A DNA stretch of 64,000 nt from Comamonadaceae bacterium (lineage in GTDB: Bacteria; Pseudomonadota; Gammaproteobacteria; Burkholderiales; Burkholderiaceae), in NCBI GenBank assembly GCA_947374535.1, contig CANCCJ010000002.1:1-64000 (forward strand), in the 5' to 3' direction. The translations under genes were made by a program, and so were the position numbers. Shown piece by piece: positions 45,940 through 56,260 of this stretch. The notes under the pieces were generated by a model. It did not search any database. It saw nothing but the letters and a program-made list of their open reading frames with translations, and was not told where the DNA came from. Within the stretch, counting starts at the first letter, position 1. Each line of letters begins with the position of its first letter.

Positions 45940-47253
45940 TCACAACCCATTTAATCTATAACTCCTTATTACTATCAATGGCAATGACCACGAGACAGTT
46001 ATCAAAAAAGATGCACTTAGTGCGAATAAAACTCCATATATACCGAAAGATGGCACTAGAAGCAATTGCAATGAAATACAGATGACGGCCTGCAACGGCA
46101 CTAATATAAGAAATGAGTTTAAACTACTAGCACATTGAAGAACCATCGCAAATGCATCTGTCCAAATACGAATTATTTGATATGCGCCCAAAATCAATAT
46201 AAATCCTATTGGAACTACAATGTTTTTATTAGGCATTAATAATTCCACAAAAAAAGGCATCAACCAAATCAACAAAATAGTACAAAAAGAAGTAAGCAGC
46301 AGCCCAGAAATCAATATATTTTTGATATGAGATTTAACCGGTACCCAGTTATTTTTTGCCAATGCTTCAGCCAAAATTGGCCAGAGCGCGGAAAGTACAG
46401 CATTATAAATAAAAAAAGAGATGCCAAAAATCTTAGTAGCAACACTATATACGGCAATATCATATGCAGTCAAATATTGCGACATTATAATGTAATCAAT
46501 TTGCAAAACCCCCGCAGCTACAACTGAAAAAAACCAAAACTTCAATCCTCTATTTAATATTGGTTTAAACTCACGTATTAATAATGTGTTATTTTTTTTT
46601 GAATTAATGGAATCTTTAAATAGACAATTTAGCAGCGAGATTGTTGGTATCAAAGCCGTTGGAAAAATGAATATTATTAAATTTGCAAACAATTTATTAT
46701 CAAATGAAACGTCTTTAACAATTAATAGACCTGCCAAAGCCAATAAAGAAGCTATCGCAGGGGCAATATTCGAAAGATGACCTCGCTGCTCTGCATACCA
46801 AACCTTATATATAACTCCACCAAGTGCAGCGCAAATAGAAAGAGTTGATGTAACAAAAAATAACTTAGTTTTCTGAATGTCAGATAAAAATTCTGCTTGT
46901 TTTAGTAGTAAAGGGCCAAAATAGGAACTAGTAAAATATAAAAATGCAAGTGTCAAACAACCTAAAAAAACTGCCAATTGGCTGCTTGCCATTACTAAGT
47001 GGCTATAAATTTTATTATTTGCTCTCGCTTCAGAAATGTAATTTTGTACACTTGAACCGACCCCAAAATCGGCCAACATAAACCAGCCAGTCATGCTGGT
47101 TAGCAATACAAATACAGCGTAATTTTCCAATCCAAGATTGTCCATCAAAAGTCGTACACTGGCTAATGTCGATAAGGCCATGACTGCTCTACTAATCCAA
47201 GCGACACCTGCAACGATTAGGTGTTCTGGAATTTTAGAAAAACTAAATCGCAT
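45940..47253 (-). CDS. wzx: O-antigen flippase (Wzx-like)
   Basis: A 437-residue MOP-superfamily protein with twelve or more hydrophobic helices. WISRAVMALSTLASVRLLMDNLGLENYAVF at the N terminus and MLADFGVGSSVQNYISEARANNK are typical of Wzx/RfbX flippases. It would translocate the undecaprenyl-linked O unit to the periplasm. It overlaps the tyv-like gene by 11 bp. Confidence 0.85.
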   Translation of the reverse strand: MRFSFSKIPEHLIVAGVAWISRAVMALSTLASVRLLMDNLGLENYAVFVLLTSMTGWFMLADFGVGSSVQNYISEARANNKIYSHLVMASSQLAVFLGCLTLAFLYFTSSYFGPLLLKQAEFLSDIQKTKLFFVTSTLSICAALGGVIYKVWYAEQRGHLSNIAPAIASLLALAGLLIVKDVSFDNKLFANLIIFIFPTALIPTISLLNCLFKDSINSKKNNTLLIREFKPILNRGLKFWFFSVVAAGVLQIDYIIMSQYLTAYDIAVYSVATKIFGISFFIYNAVLSALWPILAEALAKNNWVPVKSHIKNILISGLLLTSFCTILLIWLMPFFVELLMPNKNIVVPIGFILILGAYQIIRIWTDAFAMVLQCASSLNSFLILVPLQAVICISLQLLLVPSFGIYGVLFALSASFLITVSWSLPLIVIRSYRLNGL

Positions 47254-48262
47254 TCACCCATTCCATCATGCGTGCAACACCATCCTCAGCTGAGACATAA
47301 GGAGCCCATTCTAATAATTGCTTTGCTTTAGTAATATCTGATACAAATACACGCTGATCACTTTCTCGGACAGGTAATTTTTTATAATGCAATTGTTCAC
47401 CACCGATTTTTTCAAGGAGCGAGAAGAGCTCTAAAAGAGAAAGGCTATTGTCAATTCCACCTCCAATGTTAAATGCTTGCCCTTGTGCTTTTTCAATATT
47501 ACTAACAGCCGCTATATATAGGCTCTTCATATCATCGGCATGAAGCACATCTCGCACTTGCTTACCAGTACCTGAGATTGTAAATGGCTCTTTAAGAATG
47601 CCTTTCTTATTTTCTATTGCTTTCTGACAAAACCAACCTACCCATCCTTGATCGTATGTAGCAAACTGTCGGCCTCCGTACATTGATGAATGACGAAATA
47701 CAACAGTTTTAATGCCGAAAATTCTTGCGTAATCTAACATATATTGATCCGCAGCACCTTTGGAGCAACCGTATGGAGAATGAAAACTAAGTTGAACTTG
47801 CTCATCAAAACCACTTGGGTACTCAATGCACTTGTAACGCGATTCGGTTTCTGTATATGAATACTGTTCTAAATCGCCATAAACTTTATTAGTTGACGAA
47901 TATACAACTATAGCTGAAGGCGCATAATCCCGAACCGCTTCCAATAAATTATGAGTCCCCATAACATTTATTTCGAAATCCATTTTCGGATTTGAAATCG
48001 ATGTAGTCATCGCCACTTGCCCTGCCAAGTGAAAAATCACGTCAGGCTTTAACGTCCGTATAACACGAGCGATATCGTTATTATTCCTAATATCACCATG
48101 TTCAAAGTTGAATTTACCTTGTGACTGTAACCATGTCAAATTTTCACGCGATCCATTACGGTACAAATTATCAAACACCACCAGATCATCGCCGCGGACT
48201 ATAGCATCTGCAGCCAAATTACTACCTAGAAAGCCACACCCCCCGGTGATTAATAATTTCAT
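47243..48262 (-). CDS. rfbE: CDP-paratose 2-epimerase (tyvelose synthesis)
   Basis: A 339-residue SDR that inverts C2 of CDP-paratose to give CDP-tyvelose. LLITGGCGFLGSNLAADAI, FHLAGQVAMTTSISNPKMDFEINVMGT and the SSTNKVYGDL motif, then SPYGCSKGAADQYMLDYAR, are characteristic of Tyv. Preceding genes encode all earlier steps. ATG 48262 overlaps the paratose synthase stop (ATGA). Confidence 0.87.
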   Translation of the reverse strand: MKLLITGGCGFLGSNLAADAIVRGDDLVVFDNLYRNGSRENLTWLQSQGKFNFEHGDIRNNNDIARVIRTLKPDVIFHLAGQVAMTTSISNPKMDFEINVMGTHNLLEAVRDYAPSAIVVYSSTNKVYGDLEQYSYTETESRYKCIEYPSGFDEQVQLSFHSPYGCSKGAADQYMLDYARIFGIKTVVFRHSSMYGGRQFATYDQGWVGWFCQKAIENKKGILKEPFTISGTGKQVRDVLHADDMKSLYIAAVSNIEKAQGQAFNIGGGIDNSLSLLELFSLLEKIGGEQLHYKKLPVRESDQRVFVSDITKAKQLLEWAPYVSAEDGVARMMEWVNAI

Positions 48263-49140
48263 TTTTTACCTTCCATTTCTAACATTTTTTGCAAACCTGA
48301 TTCAATATCAAATACAGGACTCCATCCAAGACCTTGCATATAACCAATATCAGCAATGCAACTCATTACTTCATGATCGCGATATGGCACAGCACCAAAT
48401 AACAATTTGGTTTTTGATGCAGTCAACCGGTGTGCAGTTTCAACAAAATTTCTAATTGTCGGTGCGATACCTGTTCCAATTTCGACATCCAAGAAATTCT
48501 CAAAATTTGAACTTTCTTGAATTAATACGTCATAAGCACTAATTACATCGTCAATATAAATGAAATCACGTACTTGATTTCCAGCTGTGAGATTCAGTTC
48601 TGCATCATTGCGTAAGCATGTATGTAGTATGTGTGAGGTGAACTTTGACTCATCATCTCCAGGACCGTACATATGCTGGAGCAATACGTTAACAAACTTT
48701 AATTGATTATTCGAATTAGCAGCAAGCATCCCTCCCCACTGAGAAAACTGATGTTTACTAAGTGCATATTCACTCACATGCGAAGGGAGTGCACTACCCG
48801 TATTGATAAAGTTAACCGGCTTTGATATTTTTCGTATTGCCTGTAATATCACCAAGCCAAGCCGCATATTAGAATCAAAAAGTTGTAAGCTATTCTCATT
48901 TTTTCGTCCATAAACACAAGCCGTATGGACAATGACATCTGCTTGCACCTTTTTTACAAAATCCTCCACCTCATTATCAGAGGAGCATAATCCAATATCG
49001 AAATAAAAATCTTCACCTTTTAACCTATCTAATCGTGACGTAGGCCTTAACAGCAGCGACACTTGATGGCCTAGATTCTTCCAATACAGCGCCAGTGAAC
49101 TACCTAAGAATCCACTAGATCCAGTAATGAGTATCTTCAT
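48259..49140 (-). CDS. CDP-paratose/abequose synthase-like reductase
   Basis: A 293-residue SDR reductase acting on CDP-3,6-dideoxy-4-ketohexose. ILITGSSGFLGSSLALYW, NTGSALPSHVSEYALSKHQF with Tyr-x3-Lys, and NQVRDFIYIDDVI are seen. RfbS (paratose) and RfbJ (abequose) are close relatives; the adjacent Tyv epimerase, which needs paratose, favours the paratose synthase role. AT-rich. Confidence 0.82.
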   Translation of the reverse strand: MKILITGSSGFLGSSLALYWKNLGHQVSLLLRPTSRLDRLKGEDFYFDIGLCSSDNEVEDFVKKVQADVIVHTACVYGRKNENSLQLFDSNMRLGLVILQAIRKISKPVNFINTGSALPSHVSEYALSKHQFSQWGGMLAANSNNQLKFVNVLLQHMYGPGDDESKFTSHILHTCLRNDAELNLTAGNQVRDFIYIDDVISAYDVLIQESSNFENFLDVEIGTGIAPTIRNFVETAHRLTASKTKLLFGAVPYRDHEVMSCIADIGYMQGLGWSPVFDIESGLQKMLEMEGKK

Positions 49141-49154
49141 GGAATACTTTTATA

Positions 49155-50477
49155 TTAAAAGCTCACGCCTAAATAAGATTCAATTTTTTGTGCTGCAAAC
49201 TCCAGCATTTCTCTTGTTAATGCGGGTTGAACGCCGATCCAAAAAGTATTGTTCATCACGTTATCTGTATTTGTAAGATCACCACTAATACGATAATTAG
49301 CACCAGCCATATACGGCTGACAAGTTAAGTTTCCTGCAAACAACAAGCGAGTCCCGACTTTGTTTTGGTCTAGGTATGTCAGTAAATCCAATCGTGTAAC
49401 AGGGCAATTTTCTTTCAGTGTGATTGGAAACCCAAACCATGAAGGATCTGAATGCTCAGTGGGTTCAGGCAGGTGCACAAACTCTTCGCAGTCTTTCAAT
49501 CGAGCCTTCAGAAAGGCGAAGTTGTCTTTGCGGGCCTGGATGAAGGCGGGAGCTTTGTTCAACTGGGCTAGGCCACAAGCCGCCTGCATATCGGTGATCT
49601 TGAGGTTGTAGCCTAAGTGGCTGTATGTGTACTTGTGGTCATAGCCTTCAGGCAGCTTGCCCAGCTTTTGACAAAAGCGTTTGCCGCAGGTGTTGTCTTT
49701 GCCGGGAGCGCAGTAGCAGTCGCGGCCCCAGTCGCGAAAGCTCTCAGCAATGGTTTTGAGTTCATCATTATTAGTAAACACTGCGCCCCCCTCACCCATT
49801 GTGATGTGGTGTGCGGGGTAGAAACTTAGAGTGGCAATGTCGCCAAAGGTGCCCACCATCTGCCCCCGGTAGGTGGTGCCAAGTGCATCGCAACAGTCTT
49901 CGACCAGCCACAAGTTGTACTTTTTGCAAAGGGCCGTAACGACATCGAGATTAAACGGATTGCCTAGGCTGTGCGCCAGCATGATGGCTTTGGTTTTAGG
50001 TCCAATGGCTGCTTCGATCTTGCTCGCGTCGATGTTATGGGTCAGATGGTCTACATCCACAAAAACGGGCACTGCGCCAAACTGAACGATGGGGTTGACC
50101 GTGGTGGGAAAACCGGCAGCCACACCAATGACCTCATCGCCTTTTTGAATAGCTCGCTCGCCCAGCTTGGGAGAAGTCAAAGTGCTGAAGGCCACCAAAT
50201 TGGCCGAGGAGCCAGAGTTGACGGTGATAAGGTGTTTGATACCAATGAAAGCAGCAAGGTTTTTCTCAAACTCAATATTGAAGCGACCGGTGGTGAGCCA
50301 GCCATCCAAAGACGCTTCAACCATGTTTTTAATTTCTTCAGCGCCAATTACTTTGCCAGATGGAGGAACCACCGACAGTCCAGGGAGAAAGGGTTGGGGG
50401 GCCAAAGAAATGGCGGCGTATTCATCGACCAGTTTGGCGATTTGCTCACGGAGGGCTTGGGTTTTAGCGTTTTGCAT
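49155..50477 (-). CDS. rfbH: CDP-4-dehydro-6-deoxyglucose 3-dehydratase (E1)
   Basis: A 440-residue PMP/[2Fe-2S] enzyme removing the C3 hydroxyl in 3,6-dideoxyhexose synthesis. The PLP-lysine of aminotransferases is replaced by His223 in [13 protein letters not shown], the E1 signature. The four cluster cysteines are C196, C254, C256 and C264, with the same C-x57-C-x1-C-x7-C spacing as the Yersinia enzyme. No matching E3 reductase gene is seen in the window, so electrons must come from elsewhere. Confidence 0.93.
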   Translation of the reverse strand: MQNAKTQALREQIAKLVDEYAAISLAPQPFLPGLSVVPPSGKVIGAEEIKNMVEASLDGWLTTGRFNIEFEKNLAAFIGIKHLITVNSGSSANLVAFSTLTSPKLGERAIQKGDEVIGVAAGFPTTVNPIVQFGAVPVFVDVDHLTHNIDASKIEAAIGPKTKAIMLAHSLGNPFNLDVVTALCKKYNLWLVEDCCDALGTTYRGQMVGTFGDIATLSFYPAHHITMGEGGAVFTNNDELKTIAESFRDWGRDCYCAPGKDNTCGKRFCQKLGKLPEGYDHKYTYSHLGYNLKITDMQAACGLAQLNKAPAFIQARKDNFAFLKARLKDCEEFVHLPEPTEHSDPSWFGFPITLKENCPVTRLDLLTYLDQNKVGTRLLFAGNLTCQPYMAGANYRISGDLTNTDNVMNNTFWIGVQPALTREMLEFAAQKIESYLGVSF

Positions 50478-50489
50478 AACTTAACTTTT

Positions 50490-51563
50490 TTATTGGGCTA
50501 GGGTTTGATAAGCGTGAATTTGGGCCAAGGTGAGGGCGCGCATATCAGCACCTTCCTGGCGCTGTTTGGCCCAGTCGATGATGAGCGCCAAAGCGTCGTT
50601 GAGGCGCAAGACCGGATGCCAATCTAGGCGACTACGTACCTTGGAGATATCAAGCTTGAGGTAAGTGGCCTCGTGCGGATGTGCCGCAGTGTCTATTTTC
50701 CATTGGGCATCTTGCCCCCAGAGCGCGGCCATTTGCTCAACGATCCAGCCCACCGGCTTGGCGTCTTCGTCATTCGGGCCAAAGTTCCAGCCCTCGGCAA
50801 AGTTTGCGCCATGCTCAAACAAACGCTCTGCCAGCGTAAGGTAGCCGCGCAAGGGTTCCAGCACATGTTGCCAAGGGCGAATGGCATGGGGGTTGCGGAT
50901 ATCGACTTTTTTGCCTTGCTCGAAAGCAGCAAGAATGTCGGGAATCAAACGGTCTTGCGCCCAATCGCCACCGCCAATTACATTGCCAGCGCGCACTGTA
51001 GCCAGCCCCACGCCGTGCTGTTCGTGATGATGCGCGTTAAAGAACGAAGAGCGGTAGGCCGCACTGACCAGCTCAGCGCACCCTTTGCTGTTGCTATAGG
51101 GGTCGTAGCCGCCCATGGGTTCGTTTTCACGGTAGCCCCAGACCCACTCGCGATTTTCGTAGCATTTATCGGTGGTGATGTTGACCACCGCCTTGACACC
51201 TAGGCTATGGCGCACCGCCTCCAGTAAATGCACGGTACCCATGACGTTGGTGGAGTAGGTTTCTACCGGGTTTTGGTAAGAGTAACGCACCAGTGGTTGC
51301 GCAGCCATGTGAATGACGATCTCGGGGCGGTGCTCGGCAAACACCGCCTGCAGTGCACCGAGGTCGCGTATGTCACCAATGACGCTTGTCATACCTTGGC
51401 CCACGCGGGCTACTTTAAACAAGCTGGGGCTGGTGGGTGGCGCCAGTGCAAAACCCACTACTTTCGCGCCCATAGCCTGAAGCCAGAGGGCCAGCCAGCC
51501 ACCTTTAAAGCCGGTGTGGCCCGTCAGCAAAACGCGCTTGTCACTCCAAAAGGCGGGATTCAT
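50490..51563 (-). CDS. rfbG: CDP-glucose 4,6-dehydratase
   Basis: A 357-residue NAD-dependent [26 protein letters not shown] is the distinctive RfbG start; [47 protein letters not shown] and [13 protein letters not shown] complete the signature. ATG 51563 overlaps the rfbF stop (ATGA). Second step toward CDP-tyvelose. Confidence 0.94.
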   Translation of the reverse strand: MNPAFWSDKRVLLTGHTGFKGGWLALWLQAMGAKVVGFALAPPTSPSLFKVARVGQGMTSVIGDIRDLGALQAVFAEHRPEIVIHMAAQPLVRYSYQNPVETYSTNVMGTVHLLEAVRHSLGVKAVVNITTDKCYENREWVWGYRENEPMGGYDPYSNSKGCAELVSAAYRSSFFNAHHHEQHGVGLATVRAGNVIGGGDWAQDRLIPDILAAFEQGKKVDIRNPHAIRPWQHVLEPLRGYLTLAERLFEHGANFAEGWNFGPNDEDAKPVGWIVEQMAALWGQDAQWKIDTAAHPHEATYLKLDISKVRSRLDWHPVLRLNDALALIIDWAKQRQEGADMRALTLAQIHAYQTLAQ

Positions 51564-52333
51564 GCCCAGAGCTTCCAAGGCGCTTTGCCCGACTGCCACA
51601 ACTCTTCCAAGTGAACCTTGTCACGCAAGGTGTCCATGGGCTGCCAAAAGCCGTGGTGGGGAAACGCCGCCAAATTACCCTCTTGAGCTAGACGCTCAAG
51701 TGGCTCACGCTCCCAAGTAGTCATATCGCCTTCAATGTAGTCAATGACCGTCGGCGACAGCACGAAGAAACCACCATTGATCATGGCGCCATCACCTTTG
51801 GGCTTCTCCATGAAGCTATTTACTTTGCTGCCCAACAAGTCCAAGGCACCAAAACGGCCGGGAGGAATTGTGGCAGTCAAAGTGGCTTTGACGTTTTGCG
51901 CTTTATGAAAGGCCAGAAGCTCGGTGATGTTGACATCACCCACGCCATCGCCATAGGTAAGGCAAAAAGCCTCTTCATCTTTCACGTAGTTGGCAATGCG
52001 CTTGACCCTGCCACCGGTCATGGTTTCGTCGCCTGTATCAACCAGGGTGACTTTCCAGGGCTCGGCATTGCGCTGGTGCACGTCCATGCTGTTTTTGCTC
52101 ATGTCAAAGGTGACATCGGACATATGCAAAAAATAGTTCGCAAAGTATTCTTTGATGACATACCCCTTGTAGCCACAACAAATGACAAAATCATTGATGC
52201 CGTGGTGAGAGTAGGTCTTCATGATGTGCCAAAGGATGGGTTTACCACCTATTTCGATCATGGGCTTTGGACGAGTGGAGGTTTCCTCAGAAATACGGGT
52301 ACCCAAACCACCAGCAAGAATAACTGCTTTCAT
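51560..52333 (-). CDS. rfbF: Glucose-1-phosphate cytidylyltransferase
   Basis: A 257-residue nucleotidyltransferase forming CDP-glucose. [20 protein letters not shown] at the N terminus, [39 protein letters not shown] and [19 protein letters not shown] are diagnostic. ATG 52333 fits the family start. It begins the rfbF-G-H-S-E block and lies 64 bp after the wzz stop, the largest gap in the operon. Confidence 0.94.
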   Translation of the reverse strand: MKAVILAGGLGTRISEETSTRPKPMIEIGGKPILWHIMKTYSHHGINDFVICCGYKGYVIKEYFANYFLHMSDVTFDMSKNSMDVHQRNAEPWKVTLVDTGDETMTGGRVKRIANYVKDEEAFCLTYGDGVGDVNITELLAFHKAQNVKATLTATIPPGRFGALDLLGSKVNSFMEKPKGDGAMINGGFFVLSPTVIDYIEGDMTTWEREPLERLAQEGNLAAFPHHGFWQPMDTLRDKVHLEELWQSGKAPWKLWA

Positions 52334-52397
52334 TTTTTTACTCCACACTCATATTAATGTTATCGCCATCTCGGAGCTCACCGACTGGACACACTGC

Positions 52398-53258
52398 CTA
52401 AACCTCTGCCAATCCAAGCAACTTCCTGATGTATGCAACTTTGGCTGCGGCTTCGGCACTCATAACAGCAGACCTCCATGCCTTACGAACAAGCACAAAC
52501 ACTAATAAGGCAAAGCCTGAGGCCAGCGCAGTCAATAAAACAATCAAGCCAAGCTTTGGCGAAGCCTTGAGTTGCGCCAAGCTGGCTTGCTGCACATACA
52601 CCTCGTCACCTTTGACCGTCAGGCTTTTCTTTAGCTCAATGTTTTCTAGCTCTTTACGCGCCACTTCTGCACTTAAAGAGGCGTAATGCTTCATCACCAC
52701 TTCTAAGCCCGCATCGTTTTGCCCAGCTTTGCCAATTTGCTTTTGGAGCTGCTCAATGGCGTCGTTAGCGTTTGCAATGATGCGCTCGTTGCTCAAAATG
52801 GTTTGCTCTACTTGGTCTTTGTTTTTACCTTTGGGCAATAGTTCTTTCAATAAGGCATTCATGGCTGCGGCACCCATTTCCTGTGCGCGCTCTGGGGTGC
52901 GAGCCTTGGCAGTGATGGTGGCTAGGCCTGTTTTTTTGTCAAACTTGCCGATTATTTGTTTGCCCACATAGTCACGGGCGTCTTCTTGAACTCCATCAAA
53001 CTCGGCCAATAGGCCAAATTTCTCAATGATGGGGTCTTGCACAGGGGCCGCGCCAATCAAGGCCAACTCTTGTTCGGTCAAACGAACTATAGCAACTGAC
53101 TCATACGTTTTAGGCCACAAAAAGCTAAGGCCCACAGCCAATACAGCAGCAACCAAAGGGCCAAACACCAACAGCTTCCATGATTCAGCCAAAGTGACCA
53201 AGATGTCTAGCAGGCTAATTTCGTTTTCTTCGTGGCTATAAACGGCTTGTTCTGTCAT
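52398..53258 (-). CDS. wzz: Wzz-type chain length regulator
   Basis: A 286-residue polysaccharide co-polymerase. The first helix is [21 protein letters not shown], followed by [13 protein letters not shown], a coiled-coil periplasmic domain rich in Glu/Lys/Gln, and the second helix [22 protein letters not shown] near 240-262. It would set the number of O-antigen repeats made by Wzy. It overlaps uppS by ATGA. Confidence 0.87.
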   Translation of the reverse strand: MTEQAVYSHEENEISLLDILVTLAESWKLLVFGPLVAAVLAVGLSFLWPKTYESVAIVRLTEQELALIGAAPVQDPIIEKFGLLAEFDGVQEDARDYVGKQIIGKFDKKTGLATITAKARTPERAQEMGAAAMNALLKELLPKGKNKDQVEQTILSNERIIANANDAIEQLQKQIGKAGQNDAGLEVVMKHYASLSAEVARKELENIELKKSLTVKGDEVYVQQASLAQLKASPKLGLIVLLTALASGFALLVFVLVRKAWRSAVMSAEAAAKVAYIRKLLGLAEV

Positions 53259-54022
53259 TCGGCTTCTTTGGGGTTGGGGTGGGTTACTTTGCCAAAACGG
53301 CGCTCGCGGGTAGCGTACCAGTGCAGGGCTTTATTTAGCTCTGCCTCGTCAAACTCGGGCCATAAAGCATCAGTAAAGTACAACTCGGCGTAGGCGGCTT
53401 GCCACAGCAAAAAGTTGCTAATGCGCTGCTCGCCACCTGTGCGTATAAGCAAGTCGGGATCGGGCATCCCTGCGGTGCTGAGGTGCTGGGCCAGCTGCTC
53501 TTGCGTGAGCTCTGTCACATCGACACCAGGGTTGGCCGCTTGCCAGTTCTTCACAGCCTGCACAACATCCCACTGGCCGCCATAGTTGGCCGCCACAGTG
53601 AGGGTAATGGCTTGATTATTTTGAGTTGCCGCCTCTGCCGCACAAATACGGGTTTGTAGTTCTGGAGGGAAACCCGCCACATCGCCAATGACCTTTAAGC
53701 GCACACCAGCATCAGCCAAACCACCCATTTCCCGCTCAAGGTACTGAACGAACAACCCCATCAGAGTAGACACCTCGTCTGCCGGTCGTTTCCAGTTTTC
53801 AGTGCTGAAGGCAAATAAAGTGAGGTATTTAACGCCTTTTCGCGCACATTGCTCAACCAAGCTACGAACGCCCGCTGCTCCCTTGGCGTGTCCTACGGTG
53901 CGTGGCATATGGCGTTTTTGCGCCCAACGTCCATTGCCATCCATGATGATGGCAATGTGGCTAGGAACGATGGCGGGGTGTTTAACTTGCACTTTTTTCG
54001 GTCGAAAAGGGGTTTTGGGCAC
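53255..54022 (-). CDS. uppS: Undecaprenyl diphosphate synthase (isoprenyl transferase)
   Basis: A 255-residue cis-prenyltransferase. [14 protein letters not shown] with catalytic Asp28, [26 protein letters not shown] and [30 protein letters not shown] are fully conserved. It would raise supply of the lipid carrier for O-antigen units. Being first in the O-antigen operon is unusual; most proteobacteria have uppS beside cdsA and dxr, so this may be a second copy. The start is GTG 54022, whose codon forms the last three bases of the ops element; AAAGGG upstream serves as ribosome-binding sequence. A GTG at 53992 is an alternative. Confidence 0.9.
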   Translation of the reverse strand: MPKTPFRPKKVQVKHPAIVPSHIAIIMDGNGRWAQKRHMPRTVGHAKGAAGVRSLVEQCARKGVKYLTLFAFSTENWKRPADEVSTLMGLFVQYLEREMGGLADAGVRLKVIGDVAGFPPELQTRICAAEAATQNNQAITLTVAANYGGQWDVVQAVKNWQAANPGVDVTELTQEQLAQHLSTAGMPDPDLLIRTGGEQRISNFLLWQAAYAELYFTDALWPEFDEAELNKALHWYATRERRFGKVTHPNPKEAE

Positions 54023-54032
54023 GCTACCGCCC
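54020..54032 (-). promoter_or_regulatory. JUMPstart/ops element (RfaH recruitment site)
   Basis: On the (-) strand the sequence reads GGGCGGTAGCGTG, which matches the ops core of enterobacterial JUMPstart leaders (GGCGGTAGCGTG) at every position. It lies at the head of the 25-gene O-antigen operon. In E. coli, RNA polymerase pauses here and the exposed strand recruits RfaH. An RfaH-like gene is encoded 3.7 kb away at 57709-58218. The final GTG is also the uppS start codon. Confidence 0.85.
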
Positions 54033-54149
54033 TTTCACTCATCAGCAAAACGATAATTATCCATCACATTTTGATCACGACTGTATGAAAAAACATGGGA
54101 ATGAATTCTTAAGAAAACATTTCTGAATAAATTCACATCAAAAAAAGAT
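54033..54149 (-). promoter_or_regulatory. O-antigen operon leader and probable promoter
   Basis: The AT-rich gap between gmd and uppS. On the (-) strand GATAAT (54061-54056) is a candidate -10 box, which would start RNA about 25-30 bases before uppS; the -35 is not convincing. An AT-rich inverted repeat (54124-54131 with 54149-54156) overlaps the gmd stop codon and may be a weak 3'-end hairpin of the upstream operon; its T run lies in the loop, not after the stem. Confidence 0.45.
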
Positions 54150-55283
54150 TTATTCAATGCTTACGTTAAGTTGGTAGCCATGTTTTTGAAGCAACGCATG
54201 CTTTTTGGATTCTTCTAAATCAGTGGCTACCATCTCGGCGCACATTTGTTGAACCGTAATTTCCGGCGTCCATCCAAGCTTGGTTTTGGCTTTGGAGGGG
54301 TCGCCCAACAACTTTTCTACTTCGGTAGGGCGGAAGTAACGGGGATCAATTTTCACCACAACATCGCCCACTGTCAGACCTGGTGCGTTGTTGCCGCTGA
54401 TCGCAACCACCGTGGCTGTTTCGCTCACCCCTTGACCATTGAACTTCAAGGTCACACCCAGCTCTTCAGCACTCCAAACTATGAACTGACGCACGCTGTA
54501 CTGCACTCCCGTGGCGATGACAAAGTCTTCGGGTTGGTCTTGTTGCAACATCATCCATTGCATACGCACGTAGTCTTTGGCATGCCCCCAATCGCGCAAG
54601 GCATCCAAGTTACCCATGTACAGGCATTGCTCTAGGCCTTGGGCGATGTTGGCCAAGCCGCGGGTAATTTTGCGAGTGACGAAGGTTTCTCCACGACGCG
54701 GGCTTTCGTGGTTAAACAAGATGCCATTGCAGGCATACATGCCATAGGCTTCGCGGTAGTTGACCACGATCCAATACGCATACATCTTGGCCACTGCGTA
54801 GGGGCTACGTGGATAGAACGGCGTGGTTTCTTTTTGCGGAGTTTCTTGCACCAAGCCATACAACTCGGAGGTACTGGCTTGATAGAAGCGGGTTTTCTTT
54901 TCTAACCCTAAGATGCGAATGGCTTCTAACAAGCGAAGCGTACCCATGCCATCTACATCTGCCGTGTATTCGGGCGACTCAAACGACACGGCCACATGGC
55001 TTTGTGCGCCAAGGTTATAAATTTCATCAGGCTGCGTTTCTTGCACGATGCGAATGAGGTTGCTGGTGTCGCTGAGGTCGCCATAGTGCAGCTTGAAGTT
55101 GGCGTTCTCAATGTGTGGATCTTGGTAGATGTGGTCCACACGCTGAGTATTAAACGAACTGGCGCGACGCTTGATGCCGTGGACGATGTAGCCTTTTTCT
55201 AGCAAAAACTCGGCGAGGTACGAGCCGTCTTGGCCTGTAATGCCGGTGATAAGGGCAACTTTGGGTTGTGCTGTATTCGTCAT
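54150..55283 (-). CDS. gmd: GDP-mannose 4,6-dehydratase
   Basis: A 377-residue SDR making GDP-4-keto-6-deoxymannose. [72 protein letters not shown] with Tyr-x3-Lys, and [20 protein letters not shown] are all classic. ATG 55283 overlaps the fcl stop (ATGA). Confidence 0.96.
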   Translation of the reverse strand: MTNTAQPKVALITGITGQDGSYLAEFLLEKGYIVHGIKRRASSFNTQRVDHIYQDPHIENANFKLHYGDLSDTSNLIRIVQETQPDEIYNLGAQSHVAVSFESPEYTADVDGMGTLRLLEAIRILGLEKKTRFYQASTSELYGLVQETPQKETTPFYPRSPYAVAKMYAYWIVVNYREAYGMYACNGILFNHESPRRGETFVTRKITRGLANIAQGLEQCLYMGNLDALRDWGHAKDYVRMQWMMLQQDQPEDFVIATGVQYSVRQFIVWSAEELGVTLKFNGQGVSETATVVAISGNNAPGLTVGDVVVKIDPRYFRPTEVEKLLGDPSKAKTKLGWTPEITVQQMCAEMVATDLEESKKHALLQKHGYQLNVSIE

Positions 55284-56260
55284 TGTTTGCTCAGAAAGTC
55301 TTGGTAGGCGGCAGCAAGGCCATGTTGTAAATCAACCTTGGCTTGCCAGCCGAGGGCGTTGAGGCGCGAGCTGTCCATCCACTTGCGTGGAGCGCCATCG
55401 GGTTTGGTGATATCGAATTCAATTTGGCCGACATAACCCACGGTTTGAGCGATAGCCTGAGCCACCGTAGCAATCGTGACATCTGAGCCACTACCCACGT
55501 TGATATGGCTTTGCATCGGCGTGGTGTGCTGGTCGTACACAGCCTTGGGCAGCTGCATAACATGCACGCTAGCTGCCGCCATGTCGTCTACATACAAAAA
55601 CTCGCGGCGCGGTGTACCTGTGCCCCAAATGGCAACGCTTGGCGCATTGGCCAGTTTGGCCTCGTGGAAGCGGCGAATGAGCGCGGGTATGACGTGGCTG
55701 TTTTCGGAGTGGTAGTTGTCGCCCGGGCCATACAAGTTGGTGGGCATGACGCTGCGGTAGTCCACGCCGTGGCTTGAACCGTATTGGCGGTTGTAGCTTT
55801 CACACAGCTTGATACCTGCAATTTTGGCAATGGCATAGGGCTCGTTCGTTGGCTCTAAGGTACCCGTGAGCAAGGCGTCTTCACGCATGGGCTGCTGCGC
55901 CATACGCGGGTAGATGCAGCTAGAGCCTAAGAAAAGTAGTTTTTGCACACCGTTTTGAAAAGCAGCCTCAATGACGTTGGCTTGCATCATGAGGTTTTGA
56001 TAGATGAAGTCGGCAGGGTAGGTGTTGTTGGCATGAATGCCGCCGACTTTGGCTGCGGCCAAATACACCTGCGTGGGGTTTTCTTGTGCGAAAAACTGTT
56101 GCACTGCCGCTTGGTTGGTCAGATCTAGCTCGGCGTGCGTGCGGGTGACGATTTGCCCAGCCTCGACGCCTTGAGCTAAAAGCTGACGCACGATGGCTGA
56201 GCCAACCATGCCACGGTGGCCTGCTATGTAAATTTTCTCCACAGGTTTAGCCACGCCCAT
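55280..56260 (-). CDS. fcl: GDP-L-fucose synthase
   Basis: A 326-residue epimerase/reductase that turns GDP-4-keto-6-deoxymannose into GDP-L-fucose. [57 protein letters not shown] and [16 protein letters not shown] are diagnostic. ATG 56260 is chosen because GAGG sits six bases before it; it overlaps the manC end by 14 bp. A GTG at 56242 is possible. Confidence 0.94.
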   Translation of the reverse strand: MGVAKPVEKIYIAGHRGMVGSAIVRQLLAQGVEAGQIVTRTHAELDLTNQAAVQQFFAQENPTQVYLAAAKVGGIHANNTYPADFIYQNLMMQANVIEAAFQNGVQKLLFLGSSCIYPRMAQQPMREDALLTGTLEPTNEPYAIAKIAGIKLCESYNRQYGSSHGVDYRSVMPTNLYGPGDNYHSENSHVIPALIRRFHEAKLANAPSVAIWGTGTPRREFLYVDDMAAASVHVMQLPKAVYDQHTTPMQSHINVGSGSDVTIATVAQAIAQTVGYVGQIEFDITKPDGAPRKWMDSSRLNALGWQAKVDLQHGLAAAYQDFLSKQ

